A stretch of 64,000 bases of DNA from Ilyonectria destructans (lineage: Eukaryota; Ascomycota; Sordariomycetes; Hypocreales; Nectriaceae): assembly GCA_020740775.1 (NCBI GenBank), contig JAHEWK010000002.1:3224001-3288000 (forward strand), written 5' to 3'. Position numbers and translations under genes: made by a program. Within the stretch, counting starts at the first letter, position 1. Each line of letters begins with the position of its first letter. Below the pieces are notes generated by a model. That model was not told the DNA's origin. It did no database searches and saw only the letters and a program-made list of their open reading frames with translations. Shown in pieces: positions 47,101 through 57,377 of the stretch.

Positions 47101-49883
47101 GCAGGGACATGGCGACGTTCCTTGCGGTCCTGGAAACTGGGGCGGACCCAAACAGAGAAGGTATGGCTCAGTTGAACGCTGTTGCTTCCACCAGATATGG
47201 AGGCTGGGACTATTGTCTTCGACTGGAACATTGGCCCACTTGATTGCAATGCTGACACTCAACAGGTTCGCAGTACAGGAATTGCTTCCACGCCGCCATC
47301 TGGACCGGCGAGACCGAAATGGCCAAGATCTTACTCGACCGTGATGTAGAGTTCGAAGATGTTGCGTTCCTGACCGCCGTGGGGCTGTACAATGACCACC
47401 CATACTTTCTGGAGCGACTGCTTGAAAGGAATGGTAACTTGGACGCGTGGGATAAAAGCGATGGCTCAGCGCTGCACAAGGCTGTCAAGGAGAAGTCTCC
47501 AGGAGCTTTCACGCTGCTTCTGAACAAGGGCGCCTACATCGACGCGATGGCCGAGGACGGGTCTGTCCTGTTCTACGTGATTAAGCAACAGATGTTTGAC
47601 GCCGCCAAAGACCTCTTGCACCGCGGCGCCAACCCAAACCGCTTCACCAAGACCCAGACGCCGTTTACGTTGGCCATCTTCCACGCTTGCATAGACAGAG
47701 AGCTTCTGGGCTTAGCAGACCTCTTGCTGGACAAGGGCGCAGACGTCAACGGCGGCAACGGGTTAGCGTATGTTCGGTCCAGCCCAGCCATCCAGATCCT
47801 GCTTGACAATGACATTTGCTAACGACACGCAGCGTTTACTGGGCTGCCATGTTCGATGAAAGTGGATATGTGCTGCGATACCTGGTGAAGAAGGGGGCCA
47901 ATCTTGACCTGGTCAACTATAGGGAAGAGTGCACTGCTCTGCAAGGGGTGGCTAAGGCAGGCACCAAAGCCATGTTCAATCTTCTTCTTGAGCTAGGCGC
48001 GGACATCAACGGCCCTCTCGGAGACGAAGGCTACGTGATACATTACGCCATTAGGTCAACGGATGAGTCTATGGTCAAGCATGTGCTGGACAGGGGCGCC
48101 ACCATCGATGACTCGGTGGAACACTGCAGCAGCATCCAGAAGGCCGCCTCGGGGAATAGGGGTTTTTTGGTTCAGCTCTTGCTTGATCATGGGGCTGATA
48201 TCAGGGCCTGCTCCCCTGCGGAAGCGATGGGCTCCTGGAAAAAGGATAAGGCGACGTATCGGCTGTTGATAGAGCGGGGAGGCGTATTGAAACACAGCGA
48301 CGCAGGTCCCTTTGTCGAGCTGATCGAGGATGATGCTATGGAGGACGTTAAGGAGATGTTGGCTGATGGGATGGACCCGAACTGCCACACAACACACCAA
48401 AGCCCGATCCTGGTCTGTCCCCCCCTCCTGAATAACGTTCAAGATTGAGCTGTGGTCTCGTCCTAGGGAATTGGAACTGATGTTATGGCCCCCTGAGCAG
48501 GAAGCCGCTACGACAGGCCAGAAAGATATTGTCGAACTACTCCTCTCTTTCGGAGCAGACATAAACTACGCCCCTGACGAAGTCTACAATGCGCTTACTG
48601 GCTCATGTCTGAGCAGTGACATGGACATGGCCAAGTTTCTTCTAGAGCACGGAGCAGACCCGAACGCGCTGAGCCAAGAGTGCGTCAGCCCTCTCAGCGC
48701 CGCGGCGAGCACAGAGGGAAACATTGAACTGGTCGAGCTGCTGCTGGAGCACGGCGCGGACCTTCACACTGCGGGCGAATACACGTTCCAGCAGGTCATC
48801 TCGGGAGATGAGGAGATACTCACCTGCCTCTTCGCCCAGCCCATGACAGCAACCCAGCGCGAGCGGTACCTGAACGCCGCGCTTCAACACGCCGTTCACT
48901 GGGCCGTCCTAGACCTCGTCGTCTGGCTGCTGGACCAAGGCGCGAACCCCAACTACCGCGGCGGGGACTTCGGATGCCCGCTGACGGCGGCAGTCAGCAA
49001 CATGCACGTCTGCGAGGCATCGGAGATGAACAATCGACACCTGATCCTCGACCTCCTCCTCGAGCGCGGCGCCGACCCCAACCCGCCGCCGCTGCGCAAC
49101 GCCGCGCCCAACCTCGATATCGACCTCAAGGCCGCCTTCCACCCGCCGCCGCTCACAGCCGCGCTCACCCATCGCGCAGCCTGGGCGGCCAAAGCCCTGC
49201 TCGCGGCCGGCGCAGACCCCAACCTCGACGGCGGCGAGCTGCCCTCGGCGCTGCAGGCTGCGGCGCGATACTGCCGCGAAATGGTGCAGCCGCTGCTTGA
49301 TGCCGGGGCGGACGCGCGCGCCATCTCGGCCGAGGGGCCCTTCCGCACGGCGCTCCACGCGGCCGCGTACGCGCACCACGACGAGGCTATTGCGGCGCTG
49401 CTGGCCGCGGGGGCAGACGTGAGCGACGGCGGCCGCGCCAAGTACGGCTCGCCGCTGCAGGCGTCCGCCAAGCTGGAGACGACAACCAACGGGTGGTCGG
49501 CCGGCCGCGACAGCCTGCGCTGCCTGAAGATACTGGCGGCGTCGACGGGGGCCGATGTCCATGCCGCTGTGACCGTCCAGGGGGGCAAGTACGGGACCAT
49601 AGCGCAGATGGCGGCCAAGAGCGGCAACATCGAGGTCCTGAAGTGGCTCGTGGAGGACGTGGGACTCAGCAAGGCGGAAATCGTGGGCGTCAAGGGCGGG
49701 CGGTTCGGGAGCGTGCGCGCAGCGGCGGTGAGGAAGGGGCAGTGGGGCGTGGTGACATATCTAGAGAGGAAGTTTGGGCGGTTCGCCTGGGAGGGAATAT
49801 ATCAGTCAGAGACTCGCTGGAAGGAGTTTGTGGTTGTGGAAGAGGAAGAGGAGTCTGAACGAGGAGAGAGTGGGCCAGCCTAA
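44183..49883 (+). CDS. Large NACHT-ankyrin NLR (STAND) protein
   Basis: Five exons (44183-45441, 45533-47160, 47266-47767, 47833-48412, 48501-49883) sum to 5352 nt, or 1783 residues, with every phase consistent. The N-terminus MDPLSLTASVIAVVQ is the fungal STAND N-terminal domain (PF17111-like). NACHT follows, with Walker A GIPGAGKT near residue 218, Walker B LLIDALDE near 318 and LLITSRRESD, then the winged-helix region with the conserved HFSVKEYMLS. From about residue 700 to the C-terminus there are about 25-28 ankyrin repeats, most ending LLxxGADxN. The repeats differ from one another, so this is not a recently homogenised array. It probably acts in non-self recognition. Introns have CTAAC branch sites; one donor is GTCTGT. 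Confidence 0.92.
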
Positions 49884-49904
49884 GCGCCGGGGTTATTGTT
49901 TTGG

Positions 49905-50280
49905 GCCACTCCGGCTCAGAGAGGCTACTTTCCATGTCACAGACTCTATACAACAACAGCTCGAGAATCTAGGAGTAACAATAGCCCTTATTCCGGTTGG
50001 TTGTACTAGCCTTCTTCAACCGCTAGATACTGCTATCAACCACCCCTTCAAGCTTTAGCTTCAGGAGTATACAGATAAGTATATCACAGAGAAGGAGAAT
50101 CTCAGCCCTATTCAACCAAGCTGGATGTCGCCCAATATACAGTTCTATATTGATAACGCCAAAGCTGAGTAAGTTGATGCACAGAACAGCCTCGACTTCA
50201 TTCATACCCGACACATATGTATCTCCATCAAGGACTGGCCGCGCCTTCTTGAGCAAGCATGCAGGTAACAGACTCTAGGC
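49905..50280 (+). mobile_element. Pogo/Fot1-type transposase relic (DDE domain end)
   Basis: A forward frame reads HVTDSIQQQLENLGVTIALI, then PVGCTSLLQPLDTAINHPFK and LQEYTDKYITEKEN. This is the hallmark end of the DDE_1 domain of pogo-like (Fot1) transposases. TAG (after HPFKL) and TAA (after NAKAE) stops interrupt it, and both ends of the element are missing. The relic begins only about 20 bp after the NLR stop codon. Confidence 0.8.
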
Positions 50281-51367
50281 CGAACTCGCTCGAGCTCCAT
50301 CTTTAACAGGAGACAGATCACTAAAGCCTAGCGGTTAGATTGAACTCCAGGAGTTTCGATTAGTTGTGCAGTATAATAATAGTACTATACCTGATGACTA
50401 CAGTTTCGCTATATTTCTCGATAAACTAAAGGAGGGGTTTTCTAGCTTCGGTGTTGACTTCTTGAACCTACGCCCTCTATCGGTCATAAGGTGATGTGCG
50501 CTTAAGCTATTCGAACGTTTAATCTGTATGTAGCTGTAATATCGCAACCTGATGCCTGTTATCGCTACTATTCACAAGCCGGAATCACCTAGCTATAGGT
50601 GGAGGATGGTCATTTGGGGCTCAGTTTCCGTCCCCTCTATTAGCGAGCGCGTCTAATTTCAGTATCCTGTATCCTCTTTCTGTTTCCTACTGTCTATAAT
50701 AAATCGATCTCTTACTGCTTAAAGTTAGCCGGTGTAATATCAATCTTTTTATAATAATTAATTCTACTACTATAAAAAGTACTAATGTAAATTAAAAGAA
50801 ATATAAATTAGTAATTTTAAAGGTATACTATAGAATTAAATTAGTTTCTTTTACTATTATTTAAAGCTATTATAGTACCTTAGAGCAGTACTATTTAAAT
50901 ATTAAGCTTTCTATAGAAGAGCTATTAATACTGCACCAGTAAGGCTTCTACTCTTCGTCTAGTACTATAAATCCATCCTTACAGCTAAACTCCAGTGGCT
51001 GGATGTTTTTATCCTGCGTACCGACGAAACTTAGGGGAGCGGAAGTGCAGCCGAGTACTTCTAGCTACCAGATAGATGTCTGAGATAATGGTAAAGTATA
51101 AAGACGTGATTACTCCCTCCTCATCGCGGAGGCGTTGCCGTCGTAGGACGTGAGACTTACATCGAGGATTACGTATTAGCCCGGGCGCTGAGGCAGACGG
51201 ATATAAAAGCAGCGCGTCCATTCTAGGCAATGCTTTCTTCCGTTTCGGCGTCCGGAGTCAAGTCTCTGGAGTGTGCGGTGGGCTCTTGTGGGCTGGACCC
51301 GCATTAGTACCTCAGGCACCCACGACAGTCCTACCTTAGGTACCTAACCAAGAATTCTCAAGCAACT
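50281..51367. other. Intergenic, partly AT-rich and RIP-like (50680-50960)
   Basis: No gene is seen. 50680-50960 is strongly AT-rich with dense TA steps, like the main repeat block. The remainder is probably the distal promoter region of the LYS9-family gene. Confidence 0.5.
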
Positions 51368-51417
51368 TGCATGTGACTTAGGGCCCGGAGTCTGCACGTG
51401 ACTTAGGGCCCGGAATC
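51368..51417. promoter_or_regulatory. 25-bp tandem duplication carrying E-box-like CA(T/C)GTGAC
   Basis: Units 51368-51392 and 51393-51417 differ at two bases. Each holds CATGTGAC or CACGTGAC followed by TTAGGGCCCGGA. CAYGTGAY matches the CBF1-type bHLH consensus. It lies about 100 bp before the LYS9-family start codon, so it is a candidate upstream activating site. The regulator is inference. Confidence 0.5.
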
Positions 51418-51513
51418 CCCACAGGCCTTCCAGCACCGGCACCGGCCTTGCCTTGTTCTGTCTGCAGAGAATTTCAGTGCCTATTCTTCTGATTCCTTTG
51501 TGTCATCGCAACC

Positions 51514-53576
51514 ATGGCTTCCCAACGTGTTTTGTTGCTGTAAGTACCCGCTTTCTTATTCTAGAAAAGTGTTTCTTGGACTGATAGATTTCAAGAGGAT
51601 CCGGTTTCGTTGCGAAACCGGCGCTTGATATTTTGACCGAATCTGGCATTGAGGTCACAGTTGGTATGAGTTGCCCCGCACAGCATCATGCAACACTCTG
51701 ATCATTTCTAGCTTGCAGGAACATTGAGAATGCAGCAAAGCTCTCGGCGGGTGTAGAGCTGGCAAAACCGATCTCCTTGGACGTCACGGATGACCACGCT
51801 CTTGACGCTGCGGTGGCCCAGCATGATCTTATCATCAGTTTGATCCCATACACCTTCCACGCAAACGTCATCAAATCTGCAATTCGATATAAGAAGCATG
51901 TCGTGACCACTAGCTATATCTCCCCTTCCATGCTCGAGCTCGACCAGCAAGCAAAGGATGCCGGTATTACTGTTATGAATGAAATTGGTGTAAGTTTTAG
52001 CGTGTCCCCCTCATTCTTGGAAATATCTGACCATCCTCAGCTCGATCCCGGAATTGACCATCTATACGCCGTTTCCGTCATTGAGCGAGTGCATCAGTCG
52101 GGAGGGAAGATCAGATCTTTTGTCTCATATTGCGGCGGCCTGCCAGCTCCTGAAGGTAGGGCTGGAGACTCCGAACTGGAATACAGAAGCTAAAAATTCT
52201 TAGATTCCGACAATCCATTAGGCTACAAGTAAGTAAATCCAGAATCCTAGAGAGACGTTTACTAACGCTATTTGCTTCAAGGTTCTCCTGGTCGTACGTA
52301 CCGCGTCATCGCTATATTTCCGTTATCTAGACGACTCACTGATATTCGATGTTGCAAGACCTCGAGGGGTTCTACTTGCTCTTAGAAACGCGGCAAGCTT
52401 CTACGAAGGAGGGAAGGTCGTAAGAGTTGCTGGTCCAGGTATGTATCAGTTCTCTTCTCTATACTTTGCCCTATGCTGGCTAGCCCTAAACTGATACCGC
52501 GGAATTGGAAAAGATTTGATGGGTGCCGCCAAACCGTATCACATTTACCCAGGTGAGTCTACTTCTACTGCTTCGCTGGATGCTTTGCACTTACTTATAG
52601 TCAGGGTTCGCATTCGTTGCATATCCGAACCGTGATTCAACTCCATACAGAGAGCGCTACAACATCCCAGAAGCCGAAACAATCATCCGCGGGGTAAGGC
52701 GATCATTCCTCGATTGTCGTCTATTTACACTAACACCTCGTTTGTGAAGACCCTGAGATACCAAGGGTTCCCTGAATTTGTCAACGTTCTTGTGGACATC
52801 GGCTTCCTCAGTGATGAGGAGCAAAGCTTCCTCAAAGAACCAATCCCCTGGAAAGAAGCGACACAGAAGATGCTTGGTGCTGCTTCAGCAAGTGAAGCTG
52901 ATCTCTTGAAGGCGATCTTGTCCAAGGCATCCGTCAGGGACCATGATGATAAAGAGAGACTCATATCAGGGCTCAAATGGCGTAAGTCTTCTACAGTTGT
53001 ACATTGACGCCGCTGACACGAAGCTGCAGTTGGCGTCCTTTCTGACTCGAAGATCACACCAAATGCCAACCCCTTGGACACGCTCTGCGCACTTCTCGAG
53101 GAGAAAATGGCTTACGAGCAGGGAGAGCGTGACTTCGTGGTATGTCCTAGTCTTGTGATCTTACAGCTAGATTATTAACATGACCGCCTCAAGCTCCTTC
53201 AACACAGATTTGAGATCGAAAACAAGGATGGTACTAGGCAAACTATGACTTCTACCCTCTCCGAGTATGGTGCTCCATTCGGCTCCTCAGGTCCTAGTGC
53301 TATGGGCCGCTTAGTTGGGACACCATGTGCAGTAGGCAAGTGCATCTATCTAACCATATTCTCCTTAATGCTAACATAGTGCACGACAGCTGTGAAACTG
53401 ATCCTTGATGGTACCATTGGCAACAGAGGAATCATCGCGCCGTTGAGTGGAAACATCAATGGCCCATTGATGCGGGAGCTTCGAGAGAAATATGGGTTCG
53501 TACTATCATGTTTTCTGTTGTAACACTTACTGACTCGGTGTCTAGGATTGAGTGTCACGAGAAGGTTGTCATGTAA
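51514..53576 (+). CDS. Saccharopine reductase (saccharopine dehydrogenase, NADP+, glutamate-forming), 14 exons
   Basis: Enzyme of the alpha-aminoadipate lysine pathway that makes saccharopine from aminoadipate semialdehyde and glutamate. Fourteen exons (51514-51539, 51596-51663, 51712-51989, 52041-52155, 52204-52228, 52282-52293, 52359-52438, 52514-52552, 52605-52693, 52750-52981, 53030-53139, 53194-53335, 53390-53495, 53546-53576) sum to 1353 nt, or 450 residues, the usual family length. Landmarks are LGSGFVAKPALDIL, SLIPYTFHANVIKSAI, MNEIGLDPGIDHLYAV, SYCGGLPAPE and YPNRDSTPYRERYNIPEAET. No lesion was found despite 13 introns of 48-75 bp; one exon is 12 nt. The intron at 53336-53389 is GC-AG. 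It could be the LYS9 orthologue or a paralogue; the window cannot decide. Confidence 0.9.
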
Positions 53577-56206
53577 TCATAGGACAAGTTGTGCTGAAGT
53601 CTATGTCATGTCTTGTCCGGTGAAGGACTCTTCATCATGGACTAGTACCCTCGCGAAAGGCTCCTGAGAGGGGAGAGGGTTTCGTAAATATAGAGACGTG
53701 ATTGTGGCTAAACACGCATTAAACAGCGAAGCGGCATGTTCACCTGGTGTTAAAGACGTAGTCTTTCCACTGGGTCAGTGGCCGCCTAGTCGCTTTCAAA
53801 AACACTCCTTCACTTCTCTTCCCCGCATATATAGTACAACAGTCCATGCCGAGCGGTCCAGCCAGAATTGTAATGAAACTCCTTTAAACAGCCAGGGCTT
53901 CTATGCACCCAAGCTAATCGATGGCCAGGACACACTGGCAAATAGAGCCGTTATCGCTTTTGCCTCGGGTCCGGATGCTGGTGATTGTTGCGCCCCCGGC
54001 GCGTTTTTTCGTCCAATGTATCTTCCGTCGTTTCGAATTCGCCTTCCACTGGACGTGGAAGAGCGGCGAAATCGTATGTGGCCCGCGTCCTCAATGTCGC
54101 CTGTTGCTCTGGTAGTAAGTGTCTAGGGAAAATACATCACATCCAAACTCTAAGCGGCTGGGCTTTTAGTTAGAGCAGACATCCTGGCGAGGGTAGGCTG
54201 GTTGACCCAGCTCCCCCCGGAACTGCCCCGCAAAATTTCAGCAATGGGCATGAGTTACAGGCTGGTGCACGACTTAACCTTCGTCAGGGATCTCTCTACG
54301 GAAATGACACCGGGGTCAAAGGATGTTGACCTTCCATAACGGCACTGTCCAGAGTCGGCCCTGTTGTACATCCTTTGACTGCAGTCGTAGGTCTACAGCC
54401 TTCTCGGCCAATGTGTCTCAAGCGGCCCGCGAAAGGCATTCGTGGGTTTCTGTTGTTCATAGAAAGGCAAATCTTGATACTTGACAGCTTGCTCAATAGT
54501 CTCGCCAGGAGCGTCGCTTTCAAGGCAGTTGAGGCAAGGTAGCGGCTGGTCGAAGATGGCCTGATCGGGGTTGTGATGGTGACTCTGCGTCTTGTTTAGC
54601 TTCAATCAAAGTAGTGATATCGCGATCTAGACAATGAGATAGCGGCTGAAGAAACAACAGAGAAGAGACTCAACTAAATGTAGTCTCACAAATTGCATGT
54701 CGCAGATTACTCGAGAGGGGTAAGCACTACACTACTAGCATCGCGGCCACCCAGAGCCATAGCTAGTCTTCCTTTTTCAATCAACATAGACTCACGGATC
54801 GCATTTTTGCTTGCCTTTGTGTGTATCGTGGTCTCACCTGGCTGTTCTTTTCTGTTTCCCATTGCACGGTTCGCCACATTGCAGATAGACTTGAGAGGGA
54901 CAAAGATCCCGAGAGGTGAAGAGCATAGACAGCCCATTAACTGGTAATATTTTCAGGGATAAGAATTGAAGCAAACAAGACTATACGCACCAAAGACAAT
55001 CGATATAGCATGTAAGCGTAAAGGGCGGCCAGTTAATTCACCCGAAAAATTAAGCGGAGGCGACGGTATTAACAGACAATACGAAGAGGAAGAGGAGGAT
55101 AACTTAATTAGGCTGCTGGCTACATAGCCTTTTGGCCTTGCTACCCTTAAAAATGCAGGTTGTATTCAAGCCTTCACTTGGATTCGCTTCCAAATTTCCC
55201 ACCGTGCGGCGTATCCGGCGTTCGCGTACCTGTTAAATAGCGATGCATGACATGTTACGCAGGATCCAAAATGCGAAAAGAAAGGAAAGACCGTACTCTG
55301 CGTCTGTATCTCTTAGAAAAGCAAGGAGAGCTGTATGCAGTAGAGCGAGAGAAGCTAAGAAGCGCCGCAGCGCTGGCAGCAGCAAGAGAGTGCGAAATAC
55401 GCCCTCCTTCACCTCTCGCAGGACCCGGTCTCAGATGAAGAACCCAAACATCCAAGAACAGGAGCAGCGACCGGAGATACGATAACAACCTGCTCCAGCC
55501 CATGTCTCCAAGATTCTGGAGAAAAAGAATGCCACAGGAGAAAAGAAAGATGAAGCACATGCTGGCTAAGCGATCTATTCCTCAACAAGCTACTTTATAA
55601 CCTCGGACAATGGCCAAAAACCTGCAGCATCCAGGAACTCTGATCACCTGCATTCGCGTGTGCCTGCCACCGATACCTGCGGTGCTTACTCCAAGCCAAG
55701 TTCCTTCCTCGAATTCTCTCTTGCGACTCACAGTCGGAATGCCAGCAATTCTTCCACGCCTATCGCCTCTCGACCTGCTGCCGGCGTAGTTCAACTCAGC
55801 GGAGGCCCGGAGACTTTGCTGGACGTGGCAAATGCCTCGAACTCACTTGTCAGACGGAGATATGGACTACAATAACGCTACCGACAAGAGGAGTGATGTC
55901 AGGTGCCGGAATGCAAGGCTAGGTGGGAATGCAAAAGACGGAGCCCGGCATCCCTGAACGCCGGATCCGGCGATATAAGTGGACTACATTCCATACTCGC
56001 AGCGACATAGCTGCAGCTATGCCGAGGATAACCATGAGGACAGCTACGCCTGTAACCGGAATAGAAGTACAAATAGGGAGCGATGGCCGCCTATTGGAAA
56101 AGGAGGCCAGAGATCAATACAGTCACAACCCTATCACTACCTTTTAGCTACTATCTAGTAGCTAGTCTGCCCTCTTCACTCCCGTTGTGTATTCGAGCCC
56201 TGACAA
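53577..56206. other. Gene-poor stretch
   Basis: No gene is supported over about 2.6 kb. Open frames are short and overlapping (for example 53698-54126 starting with GTG, and 55247-55438 encoding a Lys/Arg/Glu-rich helical stretch). None carries a known motif. Confidence 0.4.
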
Positions 56207-57015
56207 GTGATCATTCCCTTTTGCCGTAGCGGTATTGCGACATCACTAAATCTCCCTGCAGCTGGATCTCAGCCCCAGGAAGATTTGCATCGGCAAACGC
56301 CAGTTGCTCATGCTTCTAGAGTTTCGCGTTCTGGGAGCTTTCGTGGCTCGTCCTGTCTTAATGAAGCAGCTGCACAACACAACCCAGGCTATGGCACAAG
56401 TAGATTTCGGGAACTCCGTCCTCAGTCATCTATCTCTCAGGCTCAGGTAGCCCTGTTTGACCAGCCCAAGGCGGTGGAGTCATGCAAATCATCCCCATCT
56501 CAGTCACTTTCACCCTCAAAGGTGGCTAGTGACAATGACGACATTAATATGAACGACCACTCCTATCTCAGTCTCATGGACAGCCCCAATTACATTGTCA
56601 GAGGGGCTGAGGTCAATGGGCCCGAGTCAATTTCCAGCATCGCGCCGCCATGGATGTTTCCGCCACTCTCAACTCCTGGGAAGGTAGCGATTTCTATGAA
56701 GTCTGATGGAAATGGCGTTTTTCGCACTCTAGCCAATCAGATCTGCCATGATTCTAATCAACCGGGCGAGGTCCGAAGGGCAATCGTCAACTTAATTCAG
56801 ATAATCGAGACGTCTACATTGCCATGTTACCGCTCAATGACAATCATAACGGCCAGAGCCAGGAATTTCCCTTGAATTGGGATGAAAATGCTCGATATGA
56901 CGAGGATTTGCATTTTCTCGCTAGACGGAATGTCACATGTGTCAGGATATCGGGATATTGGGTTTCTACGGTTATTGCGGCAGTGAAGCTTTTCGTCCTT
57001 CAACACAGGCGTCTA
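56207..57015 (+). pseudogene. OTU-like protease relic without catalytic Cys
   Basis: A long Ser/Pro-rich open frame (56207-56875) leads into SDGNGVFRTLANQICHD, resembling the OTU-protease motif GDGNCLFRAL. The catalytic Cys is replaced by Gly (codon at 56714-56716). At about 56800 the conserved reading shifts frame and continues DVYIAMLPLND, then YDEDLHFLARRN and GYWVSTVIAAVKLF. The last piece resembles the OTU W-G-x-x-E-x-x-A-x-A stretch with the WGG lost. Family assignment rests on spacing and a few residues. It is probably an inactivated OTU-like gene; a coincidental resemblance is possible. Confidence 0.3.
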
Positions 57016-57377
57016 TCGCCACCGGCTGGTTCCATCCCCACCGGCAGGTGCCGTCGCCACCTTCCTCGCTACCAATCTAGTCCTAGGCCTAGCTTTTCAA
57101 TTAATTGGGTTAATAGCTAGTTAAATCTAAAGACTCCGAAGCATCCGGAGCCCCTCGGCTGTGTAAGGTTATCTAAGGTCATCTTTATGTATAAGACTAA
57201 CCCAAAGACCCTCAATTAGATAAATAATAATAGCAAGAACTTCTCATACATGTGATCATTTCCATCTGCTAGATGCAACACGGAATCTAGGGAGGAGAGC
57301 TGGAAATCTACGCCGCAGCGCAATACTTCAGAATAAGTATCATTTTTCATCAGGATAACAGCACAGTTCATATAACG

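Noticed and set aside
48909..49693. Minus-strand frames of 217 and 246 codons over the ankyrin exons
   Set aside because: They lie opposite GC-rich ankyrin coding sequence and have low-complexity Arg/Gly or Ser/Ala content without motifs.
55247..55438. 63-codon Lys/Arg/Glu-rich frame as a small gene
   Set aside because: It is a short helical stretch without conserved context, and overlapping frames are equally open.
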